Below the pieces are notes generated by a model. It was not told where the DNA came from and searched no databases. It saw only the letters and a list, made by a program, of their open reading frames with translations. A DNA stretch of 17,513 nucleotides from an uncultured Oscillospiraceae bacterium (GTDB lineage: Bacteria > Bacillota > Clostridia > Oscillospirales > Oscillospiraceae): contig CAAEKI010000028.1 of assembly GCA_900756495.1 (NCBI GenBank), positions 1 to 17,513 on the forward strand, in the 5' to 3' direction. This document shows, one piece after another, positions 1 to 5,886 of the stretch. Positions within the stretch are counted from its first letter, which is position 1. Every line of letters starts with the position of its first letter. Made by a program: the position numbers and the translations under genes.

Positions 1-963
1 CTTATCCAGCCCCACGGCGGCGGCATACTCTTCCGCCGTGCAGGGGATCTCCAGCGGCAGGCCGAAGCAGCCCAGCAGTACGCCGATGCGCTCCGCCGTC
101 CCCTCCGGGGTCACGCCCAGCGCTGTCCCCAGCCGGGCAGCCTTCACCATCCCGGCGGCCACCGCCTGGCCGTGGGTCCAGGTCTCATAGCGCCCCGCCA
201 GCTCGTAGGCGTGGCCCAGGGTGTGGCCGAAGTTGAGGAGCATCCGTGCGCCGGTGTCCCGTTCGTCCTCCAGCACCACCCTTCTCTTTAAGTCGCAGCA
301 GGTATACAGTACGTGTTCAATCTCGGCCATCACCTGGTCCCGTGAGGGCCGCTGCTCCAGGAAGGAATAGAAGTCCGCGTCGAAAATGCAGCCGTACTTG
401 ATTACCTCTGCCATGCCGTCGGAGAAGGCATGGTCCTCCAGGGTCCCCAGCACAGAGGGGTCCATGAGTACCAGCCTGGGCTGCCAGAAGGCACCGGCCA
501 GATTCTTGCCCGCCTTCAGATCCACCGCCACCTTGCCCCCTACGGAGGAGTCCACCTGGGCCAGGAGGGTGGTGGGAATCTGGACGAAATCCACCCCACG
601 CAGGATGGTGGCGGCGGCGAAGCCCGCCAGATCCCCCACCACGCCGCCGCCCAGGGCGACCACGGCGTCGGTACGGGTGAGACCGAAGTCCATGAAAGCG
701 TTGTAGAGCCGCTCCAGCATGGGTACCGTCTTGGAGCCCTCGCCGGCGGGGACGGGAATCAGCGCGGCCTGATATCCGGCCGCCTCCATGCTCTTCACCA
801 GGCGCTCTCCATACAAGGGCCCCACGGTGGAGTCGGTGACCACCGCCAGCCGCTCCGCCTTAGGCAGCACTGCCCGGCAGCGCTCCCCAGCCTCGTTCAG
901 CAGGCCGCGCCCAATGTGTATGTCGTATGCCCGGCCGGGCAGGTCTACGGTCAGCGTTTTCAT
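1..963 (-). CDS. aroB: 3-dehydroquinate synthase, N-terminal 321 residues (3' end outside window)
   Basis: AroB converts DAHP to 3-dehydroquinate, the second shikimate-pathway step, in the cytoplasm using NAD+ and a divalent metal. The frame reads MKTLTVDLPG at its start and stays open to the window edge, so about 30-40 C-terminal residues are missing. Visible family features are the glycine-rich nucleotide loop GGGVVGDLAGF near residues 103-113, the run DSSVGGKVAVDLKAGKN, and the three expected metal ligands E186 (in DGMAEVIKYG), H247 (in NFGHTLGH) and H264 (in THGQAV). The start ATG at 963 has a GGAAAGGAG ribosome site just upstream. It lies 111 bases downstream of the DAHP synthase gene on the same strand with no U-tract terminator between, so co-transcription under the same leader is likely. 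The family assignment is secure. Confidence 0.96.
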   Translation of the reverse strand, partial: MKTLTVDLPGRAYDIHIGRGLLNEAGERCRAVLPKAERLAVVTDSTVGPLYGERLVKSMEAAGYQAALIPVPAGEGSKTVPMLERLYNAFMDFGLTRTDAVVALGGGVVGDLAGFAAATILRGVDFVQIPTTLLAQVDSSVGGKVAVDLKAGKNLAGAFWQPRLVLMDPSVLGTLEDHAFSDGMAEVIKYGCIFDADFYSFLEQRPSRDQVMAEIEHVLYTCCDLKRRVVLEDERDTGARMLLNFGHTLGHAYELAGRYETWTHGQAVAAGMVKAARLGTALGVTPEGTAERIGVLLGCFGLPLEIPCTAEEYAAAVGLDK

Positions 964-1074
964 GGAATGCTCCTTTCCAGGGCGGGCGGGGCGCCCCCAG
1001 ACGAATGATTCAAGCGGATGTGACCGGCGCTGCCGCGCCTCCGCTTTATGCGGCGGCGTCTCAATGCTGGACGT

Positions 1075-2094
1075 TTATTTTATCAGCTTCTTCCCCATCA
1101 GGTCAACCATTGTCCCTACCTTGCCCATCAGGGCGTCAAAGTTTTCAGGCGTGAGGGACTGCTGTCCATCGCACTTGGCATGGGGAGGATCGTTGTGGAC
1201 CTCGATGATAAGGCCGTCGGCTCCGGCAGCGATGGCAGCCATAGTCAGAGGCTCCACCATCCAGTACATCCCGGCGGAGTGGGAGGGGTCCACAATGACA
1301 GGCAGGTGGCTCATACGCTTGATAGCAGGGATGGCGGACACATCCAGAGTGTTGCGGGTGTAAGTCTCAAAGGTGCGGATTCCCCGCTCGCAGAGGATGA
1401 CGTTCTCATTGCCCCCCGCCATGATATACTCGGCGGACATAATCCACTCCTCATAGCTGTTGGAGAGGCCACGCTTGAGGAGGACGGGCTTGCTCATACG
1501 CCCCACCTCTTTGAGCAGGTCGAAATTCTGCATATTCCGCGCCCCGATCTGAACCAGATCCACCTTCTCCTCAAAGGCGTCCACATACCGGGGAGCCATG
1601 ATCTCAGAGACGATGGGCAGTCCTGTAACCGCCTTGGCCTCCAGCAGCAGGTCCAGTCCCTCCAGGCCCATGCCCTGAAACGAGTAAGGGGATGTCCGGG
1701 GCTTAAAAGCTCCGCCTCGCAGGAGGGCGGCCCCGGATCGCTTTACGTCTTCGGCCACCTCGATGATCTGAGCCTCGGACTCCACCGAGCAGGGTCCGGC
1801 AATCACCGAGAAACTGCCCCCGCCGATCTCGGCGTTCCCTACACGTACCACAGTGTCCTCGGGGTGGAACTTGCGGTTGGCCTTCTTGTAGGGCTCCTGG
1901 ACCCGCATCACCCGCTCCACGTGGGGGTTAATGGAGATCTTGTCCATGTCCACAGCAGTGGTGTCCCCTACCAATCCCAGAATGGTGCATCCCACGCCGT
2001 TGGTCACGCCCACATCCAGGTCCATCTCTTTAAACTTGGCCACCAGGCTGTCGATATCCTCTCTTTTTGTGCCGGGTTTCATGACGACTACCAT
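1075..2094 (-). CDS. aroF: 3-deoxy-7-phosphoheptulonate (DAHP) synthase, type I-beta with N-terminal regulatory-like domain
   Basis: DAHP synthase condenses phosphoenolpyruvate and erythrose 4-phosphate, the committed step of aromatic synthesis. The 339-residue protein has an N-terminal ferredoxin-like/ACT-like domain (about residues 1-70, starting MVVVMKPG), typical of the Thermotoga/Bacillota subfamily, followed by the barrel with GPCSVE (100-105) and KPRTSP (131-136). The frame can be extended to a TTG at 2115, but that TTG and the next codons contain the ribosome site AGAAAGGA, and relatives start with MxVVMKP, so ATG 2094 is chosen. In this subfamily the N-terminal domain often mediates feedback inhibition; that is family knowledge, not shown here. 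Expression is probably set by the attenuator directly upstream. aroB follows 111 bases downstream. The symbol could also be aroG or aroA(G) depending on nomenclature. Confidence 0.95.
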   Translation of the reverse strand: MVVVMKPGTKREDIDSLVAKFKEMDLDVGVTNGVGCTILGLVGDTTAVDMDKISINPHVERVMRVQEPYKKANRKFHPEDTVVRVGNAEIGGGSFSVIAGPCSVESEAQIIEVAEDVKRSGAALLRGGAFKPRTSPYSFQGMGLEGLDLLLEAKAVTGLPIVSEIMAPRYVDAFEEKVDLVQIGARNMQNFDLLKEVGRMSKPVLLKRGLSNSYEEWIMSAEYIMAGGNENVILCERGIRTFETYTRNTLDVSAIPAIKRMSHLPVIVDPSHSAGMYWMVEPLTMAAIAAGADGLIIEVHNDPPHAKCDGQQSLTPENFDALMGKVGTMVDLMGKKLIK

Positions 2095-2119
2095 TCGTAT
2101 AACATCCTTTCTCAACTAC

Positions 2120-2157
2120 AATAAAAGAGCGCCCATTGATGAAATCAATGAGCGCTC
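2120..2157 (-). terminator. Attenuator terminator hairpin upstream of the DAHP synthase gene
   Basis: In minus-strand RNA the arms GAGCGCUCAUUGAU and AUCAAUGGGCGCUC form a 14-bp stem (one G-U pair) with a 3-base UUC loop at 2141-2143. The run UUUUAUU at 2126-2120 follows at once. It lies between the leader ORF stop and the DAHP synthase start, so it would end transcription before the structural genes unless the competing pairing forms. Confidence 0.93.
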
Positions 2158-2216
2158 CTCAAACTTACCAGCGGAGATACAGAGGACCTGATACGATCCC
2201 TCTCATTCATTTCACC
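2139..2216 (-). promoter_or_regulatory. Antiterminator pairing of the aromatic attenuator
   Basis: In the RNA, bases 2216-2202 (GGUGAAAUGAAUGAG, which includes the leader stop codon) can pair with 2152-2138 (CUCAUUGAUUUCAUC, the 5' arm and loop of the terminator). By hand, 14 of 15 positions pair (13 Watson-Crick, one G-U, one G-G mismatch). The two structures are mutually exclusive. A ribosome at the leader stop would cover the first strand and favour termination. A ribosome stalled on upstream aromatic codons would leave it free and favour read-through. The pairing is seen; the mechanism is inferred. Confidence 0.82.
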
Positions 2217-2313
2217 CTTTGCTTTTTCCCAACGCAAAATAGCCGGCGCCCGTAAATCGAGCCCAGCCAAAGGAAAACGCAAAGGATGCAGTTGTGAGGG
2301 CGGATCGGTTCAT
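2212..2313 (-). CDS. Aromatic-rich leader peptide (33 aa) of the DAHP synthase operon
   Basis: This short ORF begins at ATG 2313, 7-8 bases after GUGAGGUG, and ends with TGA at 2214-2212. The product starts MNRSALTTASF and ends FALGKSKG. It has five Phe (residues 11, 13, 15, 20, 26), one Trp (17) and one Tyr (25), so seven aromatic residues in a 16-residue stretch. All five Phe codons are TTT. It lies between a good promoter and a terminator that precedes DAHP synthase, and its stop codon is inside the antiterminator strand. That is the layout of classical trpL/pheL leader peptides. The peptide probably has no function of its own; its translation speed would report charged tRNA-Phe, perhaps also tRNA-Trp and tRNA-Tyr. 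Expression has not been shown, but the coincidence of all parts makes chance unlikely. Confidence 0.85.
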   Translation of the reverse strand: MNRSALTTASFAFSFGWARFTGAGYFALGKSKG

Positions 2314-2343
2314 AGGTGCACCTCACGTCAAATGTTTGGTGAC

Positions 2344-2372
2344 ATTATAAACCCGCCTTTTCAAAAAATCAA
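2344..2372 (-). promoter_or_regulatory. Sigma-70-type promoter of the leader / aroF / aroB unit
   Basis: On the minus strand, TTGATT (2372-2367) and TATAAT (2349-2344) are separated by 17 bases. Predicted transcription starts near 2337, leaving about 25 bases before the leader ATG. A TTGACG a few bases further upstream is 24 bases from the -10 and is too far to be the -35. Confidence 0.8.
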
Positions 2373-2451
2373 CCGTCAATTTGTTCAACCTTTTTTGCGG
2401 GGCTAGGCTTCCCTTATGTCGGTCAGGCCTAACAGAATAAATATCCAACCT

Positions 2452-2757
2452 TCAGTTTCCACTCAGTGTCCGTAGTATTTCTTCTGGGTCTAGGCCCCCC
2501 TTTTTTAATTCATCTTCATAGAGTTCAGCAATGACTTTCATTTTCTTTTCAGCTCTGTCTTGTACTGCATAATAATGGCATTGCAACAAAACCAGGGTAA
2601 TTTCCTCAAAGCCAATGTTAGTAAGTGCTTCTCCTAATCGCATAAATTCTTGCTCACTAATAGGAGATTTGCCTGTTCCGCAGATAGTACACCAGTCTTC
2701 ATAGTTATTGATTATCCAGTTTTGAAGTCTAAGCGTTCTTTTGCTGCCCTTTTTCAT
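2452..2757 (-). CDS. Unrecognised small protein (101 aa), divergent partner of an XRE regulator
   Basis: I do not recognise this family. ATG 2757 is chosen because AGGAGG lies 7 bases upstream; the frame could be extended to 2817, but that runs through the promoter and operator. The product is soluble-looking, with no signal peptide or membrane segment. It has a basic N-terminus (MKKGSKRTLRL), a WCTICGTG segment with two Cys that might bind metal or form a disulfide, a predicted helical middle, and a charged C-terminal half. Base composition is clearly AT-richer than the flanking aro and proS genes, suggesting acquired DNA. It is divergently transcribed from the XRE-type repressor gene with two matching inverted repeats between, so that repressor probably controls it. 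A toxin-antitoxin or mobile-element accessory role is possible but unsupported. Confidence 0.72.
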   Translation of the reverse strand: MKKGSKRTLRLQNWIINNYEDWCTICGTGKSPISEQEFMRLGEALTNIGFEEITLVLLQCHYYAVQDRAEKKMKVIAELYEDELKKGGLDPEEILRTLSGN

Positions 2758-2769
2758 TGTTAGCCCTCC

Positions 2770-2789
2770 TTGTGTGGTATTCCACACAA
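2770..2789. promoter_or_regulatory. Operator 1: TTGTGTGG-N4-CCACACAA inverted repeat
   Basis: This is a perfect 8-bp inverted repeat with a 4-base spacer. It abuts the -10 of the minus-strand promoter, so a bound protein would block transcription of the 101-residue protein gene. It shares TGTGTG-N6-CACACA with a second copy at 2826-2843. The divergently encoded XRE protein is the natural candidate ligand (inference). Confidence 0.75.
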
Positions 2790-2817
2790 TTATACGGGAT
2801 AATTTTACTATAATCAA
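2789..2817 (-). promoter_or_regulatory. Promoter of the 101-aa protein gene
   Basis: On the minus strand, TTGATT (2817-2812) and TATAAT (2794-2789) have a 17-base spacer, with hexamers identical to those of the aroF leader promoter. Operator 1 overlaps its downstream edge. Confidence 0.75.
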
Positions 2818-2825
2818 CTATAAAG

Positions 2826-2843
2826 TGTGTGGATTTTCACACA
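2826..2843. promoter_or_regulatory. Operator 2: TGTGTG-N6-CACACA inverted repeat
   Basis: This second copy of the motif is centred 55 bases from operator 1. It sits just after TATAAA (2819-2824), a possible -10 for the rightward regulator gene that lacks a good -35, and just before that gene's ribosome site. Its position fits autorepression of the XRE gene. Confidence 0.7.
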
Positions 2844-2865
2844 TTCCAGTTGAGGAGGGGTATCC

Positions 2866-3102
2866 ATGGAGCAGAAAATTAAACAGGACTATTGTATAGG
2901 CACTAACATTCGCAGTTTACGACTTAAAGCTGGGTATACTCAAGAGCAGGTATCTGCAAAGCTACAAGTCTTAGGGGTTAATATGTCCCGTGATTTTTAT
3001 GCCCATATAGAGAGCGGCACTTATAACATACGGGTAAGTGAACTTGCTGCGCTCCGTCGGGTATTGCAATGTTCATATGACGATTTATTTCAGGGATTTT
3101 GA
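2866..3102 (+). CDS. XRE (Cro/CI) family helix-turn-helix transcriptional regulator, 78 aa
   Basis: This is a stand-alone HTH protein made almost entirely of a Cro/CI DNA-binding domain. The helix-turn-helix spans about residues 13-72: IGTNIRSLRLKAGYTQEQVS carries the first helices, a recognition helix lies around SRDFYAHIESG, and the C-terminal helices run through ELAALRRVLQCSYDDLF. There is no ligand-binding or dimerisation domain, so it resembles small phage- or ICE-type repressors. The start is well supported by AGGAGG at 2853-2858, 7 bases before ATG. It is divergent from the 101-residue gene across two matching palindromes, which suggests a local repressor acting on both promoters. Its DNA is AT-rich like its partner's and unlike the flanking housekeeping genes. 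Confidence 0.88.
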   Translation: MEQKIKQDYCIGTNIRSLRLKAGYTQEQVSAKLQVLGVNMSRDFYAHIESGTYNIRVSELAALRRVLQCSYDDLFQGF

Positions 3103-3404
3103 AGGCATTTTCATTTCGCCATATGTTGAAATAGGCTTGTCGGAATATCGTGAAAGACTTTCATCCGTTTATGCTGGCTGCTATGTGTCACTGATTGCCT
3201 ACGTTCATTCGCCTTCATCATAAGTCAATGAGAAGAGGGCCACTTTAGATGCTGGCTCTCTGTTTGCCTAAAGACAGAATCAGATATATCCCTTATAGGT
3301 GATGGTAGCGCAATGTCTGCTGCGAAGCACTATCCGCCGTCCGGGATGTGCTCCAGAGCGCCTCGGCACTGGCTTTCCCCATGCCAACTGAAGCAGCCGG
3401 ACAA
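3103..3404. other. Stretch of about 300 bases with no convincing gene
   Basis: No ORF with a ribosome site and recognisable product is seen. A 36-codon minus-strand frame (3221-3111) lacks a Shine-Dalgarno sequence. The first half is AT-rich like the XRE gene and the second half returns to the composition of the neighbours, so the right edge of a possible insertion lies about 3260-3340. It contains one weak hairpin (3234-3264). Confidence 0.6.
3234..3264 (+). terminator. Possible weak terminator downstream of the XRE gene
   Basis: AGAGGGCCA (3234-3242) can pair with TGGCTCTCT (3253-3261) as 9 bp including one G-U, with a 10-base loop, followed only by GTTT. The U-tract is poor and the hairpin is 130 bases past the stop codon, so this is tentative. 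Confidence 0.35.
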
Positions 3405-3446
3405 AAAATCCACCCCCGGGCGCTGAGCGCGCCCGGGGGTGGATTT
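3400..3446 (-). terminator. Intrinsic terminator of proS
   Basis: A perfect 18-bp GC-rich stem (3406-3423 with 3429-3446) closes a 5-base loop. On the minus strand it is followed by TTTTTT (3408-3403), partly drawn from the stem base. It starts 11 bases after the proS stop codon. On the plus strand CATTTTTT follows the stem, so it may also work rightwards. Confidence 0.92.
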
Positions 3447-3456
3447 CATTTTTTGC

Positions 3457-4896
3457 TTAATAAGCCACGCCCCAGTATACCATGTGTTTGGCGGGCTTTC
3501 CGCAGATGGCGCAGGTGTCGCCCAAGTGCTCCTGGGCAAAGGGGATGCACCGGGAGGTGACCCCGGCCTCCTCCTTCATGCGCAGCTCACAGGCCTCGTC
3601 GCCGCACCACATGGTCTTGGCAAAGCCGCCCTGGGCGGCCATCTTCTCTCTGACCTCCTCCAGACTGGCACAGGCGTAGGTGTTGTCCTCCAAATTCCGC
3701 TTTGCCTTGGCATAAAGGCCGTCGTGAATGGCATCCAGCATCGTCCCCACAGTCTCTTCAATGCCGTCCAGGGAGACAAATACCTTCTCGCCGCTGTCCC
3801 GACGCACCAGAACGCACTGGTTCTTCTCCATGTCCTTGGGGCCCAGCTCCAACCGGAGGGGCACGCCCTTCATCTCGTACTCAGCGAACTTCCAGCCGGG
3901 AGACTGGTCGGAGTCGTCCATCTTCACCCGGAACCCGGCGGCAATGAGGCGGTCCATAACCGCCCGGTTGGCCTCAATGACCCCCTCCTTATGCTGAGCC
4001 ACTGGGATGACCACCACCTGAATGGGGGCCACCCGGGGGGGCAGCACCAGGCCGCTGTTGTCGCCGTGGGTCATAATGATGCCGCCGATCATACGGGTGG
4101 ACACGCCCCAGGAGGTCTGGTGGGGGTAGTGGGGCTGGTTGTCCTTGCCTGTAAAAGTGATGTCAAAGGCCCGGGCAAAGCCGTCCCCAAAGTAGTGGGA
4201 GGTGCCGCCCTGGAGGGCCTTTTTGTCGTGCATCATGCACTCCACGGTATAGGTCTCCTCGGCGCCGTTGAACTTCTCCTTGTCGGTCTTCTGTCCCTTG
4301 ACCACCGGCATGGCCAGCACATGCTCCATAAAGTCGGCATAGACGTTCAGCATCCGCTGGGTCTCCTCCCGGGCCTCCTCAGCGGTGGCGTGCATGGTAT
4401 GTCCCTCCTGCCACAGGAACTCCCGGTGGCGGAGGAAGGGACGGGAGGTTTTCTCCCAACGCAGGACCGAACACCACTGGTTATAGAGCTTGGGCAGATC
4501 CCGCCAGGAGTGGATGATGTTCTTGTAGTGCTCACAGAACAGGGTCTCAGAGGTGGGCCGGATGCACAGCCGCTCCTCCAGCTTCTCGCTGCCGCCGTAA
4601 GTCACCCAGGCGCATTCAGGGGCAAACCCCTCCACATGGTCCTTCTCCTTCTGGAGGAGCGACTCGGGAATCAGCATGGGGAGGTATACGTTCTCATGGC
4701 CGTATTTTTTGAACTCAGCGTCCATGATGCGCTGGATGTTCTCCCAGATGGCGTATCCGTAAGGCCGGAGGATAAACATCCCCTTCACACTGGAGTAGTC
4801 GATGAGCTCAGCCTTTTTGCACACGTCGGTAAACCACTTGGCAAAGTCCACCTCCATGTCGGTGATCTGCTCCACCTGCTTCTTGTCCTGTGCCAT
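3457..4896 (-). CDS. proS: Prolyl-tRNA synthetase, short (archaeal/eukaryotic-like) type, 479 aa
   Basis: ProS charges tRNA-Pro with proline for translation in the cytoplasm. At 479 residues with no editing insertion, this is the short ProS form common in Clostridia and Archaea rather than the roughly 570-residue E. coli type. Class II signatures are visible: RPTSE at 113-117, motif 2 from RWEKTSRP through [13 protein letters not shown] (146-166), then an anticodon-binding domain (QVVVIPVAQ onward). A C-terminal Cys-containing zinc-like domain (CGDEAC, a further Cys, CAIC) ends in WGVAY; the terminal Tyr is characteristic of this form. ATG 4896 has AAAGGA nine bases upstream. It is a single-gene unit with its own promoter (4944-4972) and strong terminator. 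I saw no T-box leader. Confidence 0.97.
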   Translation of the reverse strand: MAQDKKQVEQITDMEVDFAKWFTDVCKKAELIDYSSVKGMFILRPYGYAIWENIQRIMDAEFKKYGHENVYLPMLIPESLLQKEKDHVEGFAPECAWVTYGGSEKLEERLCIRPTSETLFCEHYKNIIHSWRDLPKLYNQWCSVLRWEKTSRPFLRHREFLWQEGHTMHATAEEAREETQRMLNVYADFMEHVLAMPVVKGQKTDKEKFNGAEETYTVECMMHDKKALQGGTSHYFGDGFARAFDITFTGKDNQPHYPHQTSWGVSTRMIGGIIMTHGDNSGLVLPPRVAPIQVVVIPVAQHKEGVIEANRAVMDRLIAAGFRVKMDDSDQSPGWKFAEYEMKGVPLRLELGPKDMEKNQCVLVRRDSGEKVFVSLDGIEETVGTMLDAIHDGLYAKAKRNLEDNTYACASLEEVREKMAAQGGFAKTMWCGDEACELRMKEEAGVTSRCIPFAQEHLGDTCAICGKPAKHMVYWGVAY

Positions 4897-4943
4897 TTAT
4901 CTCAATCCTTTGCAGTTAAAATAGCGATTGTGTAACAGAATGT

Positions 4944-4972
4944 ATTTTATGCACTCCTGCACCAAAAGTCAA
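4944..4972 (-). promoter_or_regulatory. Promoter of proS
   Basis: On the minus strand, TTGACT (4972-4967) and TAAAAT (4949-4944) have a 17-base spacer. The 5' leader to ATG 4896 would be about 40 bases, too short for a T-box. Confidence 0.8.
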
Positions 4973-5147
4973 GGGTACAGCGCAGCTGAGCCGCATAGAA
5001 TGGAAAAAAACGCGCAAACTTTCTCTGATGTATTTACGCTGGGCTCTTTGCACCGCAGGGTACTGTCTCTATTTCTGCGGAATCGCAGCGCTCTTCTGTT
5101 TGCCCGCTCATGGTCATTCTGTATGTAACGGCAAGGTGGCGATCGGT

Positions 5148-5618
5148 TTGTTTTCTGTAGGTATTTGGGCCAGAGACGAGGAGCTTTACAAGATACTCTC
5201 CTCCAAGACGGCGCAGGCCGAACTGCGGCGGGGACGGCACCCGGCGGAGTTTACCGGCCGCAAGCTGGATCTTCTGGTGGCGGCTCCCGACGCCGTGGGC
5301 TGGGCAGGCGCGGGAGCGGTAGATTGCAGCACCGTGCTGATCCACGGAGCGGCAGGCCCTCTGGCCCGGAGCCTGCGCACCGGCTGCGCTGTGAGCTACG
5401 GAACCTCTCCCAAAGATACGCTGACCTTCTCCAGTCTGGAGGGCGATCAGATTTGTCTGGCGCTCCAGCGGGAGCTGGTCACCCTGGCAGGGGATATCGT
5501 GGAGCGCCAGGAACTGGTCCTCCCCTTTCCCGTCGGGCAGGACCCGCTGCTCTTCCTGTCTGTCGCAGGGACGCTTTTGCTGCTGGGCGTGCCAGCCGAG
5601 GCGCTGGACCTGCGGTAA
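5148..5618 (+). CDS. Unrecognised protein (about 156 aa), TTG start proposed
   Basis: I do not recognise a named family. The frame is open from 5028, but the first 40 codons look non-coding and ATG 5028 has no ribosome site. TTG 5148 has AAGGTGG eight bases upstream and gives a compact product starting (M)FSVGIWARDEELYKIL. No signal peptide is seen. There is a hydrophobic C-terminal stretch (LLFLSVAGTLLLLGVPAEA) and a distinctive central segment, SYGTSPKDTLTFSSLEGDQI, followed by LALQRELVTL, which looks like a conserved motif block. GC-rich third positions match the neighbouring core genes. The gene is divergent from proS, appears monocistronic and ends before a strong terminator at 5709. I found no good promoter. 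GTG 5136 or ATG 5028 remain possible starts. Confidence 0.62.
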   Translation: MFSVGIWARDEELYKILSSKTAQAELRRGRHPAEFTGRKLDLLVAAPDAVGWAGAGAVDCSTVLIHGAAGPLARSLRTGCAVSYGTSPKDTLTFSSLEGDQICLALQRELVTLAGDIVERQELVLPFPVGQDPLLFLSVAGTLLLLGVPAEALDLR

Positions 5619-5708
5619 AACTCCGCCCCGGCCTCTGATGTGCGCTCATAGAAAAGTAATTTGATAAACAGACGACTATGGCACCTCTTAGACGGGGTGG
5701 GGCAGGAC

Positions 5709-5748
5709 AACGGGTATCCGGTATAAAAACCGGGTACCCGTTCTTTTT
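5709..5748 (+). terminator. Intrinsic terminator after the 156-aa protein gene
   Basis: AACGGGTATCCGGT (5709-5722) pairs with ACCGGGTACCCGTT (5729-5742) as a 14-bp stem with one G-U and a 6-base AT loop. CTTTTT follows. It isolates the upstream gene from the two-component system. Confidence 0.92.
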
Positions 5749-5798
5749 GCGCCCGTGACTAAACGCAGCGCTGGCTGTTTTTTGCGGTTGATGTATCG

Positions 5799-5804
5799 TA
5801 TAAT
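5799..5804 (+). promoter_or_regulatory. Candidate -10 element for the two-component operon
   Basis: TATAAT lies in an AT-rich stretch 80 bases upstream of the response-regulator ATG, but the sequence 17 bases before it (TGTTTT) is a poor -35. A perfect TTGACA at 5832-5837 has no -10 at a normal distance (TATAGT at 5860 is 22 bases away). The true start site is unclear. Confidence 0.3.
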
Positions 5805-5886
5805 AAAAATATATTTTTTCTCTAAGCCCGATTGACACAGAGAATACAAAGCGGTTTTTTATAGTAGGGGCAAAGGGGGCAGCGTT

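Noticed and set aside
430..1008. Plus-strand open frame opposite aroB
   Set aside because: aroB on the minus strand carries all its metal ligands and a good start site, so the plus frame is a shadow.
1037..1059. Hairpin between the DAHP synthase gene and aroB as a terminator
   Set aside because: The stem is imperfect and GC-rich and there is no U-run on the minus strand, so it is not a convincing terminator and co-transcription is preferred.
2095..2115. Upstream TTG start for the DAHP synthase gene
   Set aside because: The TTG and following codons contain the ribosome site for ATG 2094, and homologues begin at the MxVVMKP segment.
1048..2124. Long plus-strand open frame opposite the DAHP synthase gene (358 codons)
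   Set aside because: It is a GC-rich antisense shadow. The minus-strand product is an unmistakable DAHP synthase, and the plus-strand product has no recognisable family.
2314..2323. Perfect palindrome AGGTGCACCT just before the leader peptide ATG
   Set aside because: As RNA it could form only about three pairs around a 4-base loop, too weak for convincing ribosome-site sequestration. It is probably incidental, although it overlaps the ribosome site.
3111..3221. 36-codon minus-strand frame starting MMKANERRQS
   Set aside because: No Shine-Dalgarno sequence, promoter or recognisable product; it may be a remnant of a larger gene but cannot be supported.
3439..4935. Plus-strand open frame of 498 codons opposite proS
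   Set aside because: It is the antisense shadow of a clear prolyl-tRNA synthetase and has a low-complexity Leu/His/Gly-rich composition.
4897..5027. T-box leader for proS
   Set aside because: The predicted start lies only about 40 bases before the ATG, and no T-box sequence or terminator is present there.
5832..5865. TTGACA and TATAGT as the response-regulator promoter
   Set aside because: The spacer is 22 bases, outside the usual 16-18, so the pair is not a credible sigma-70 promoter.
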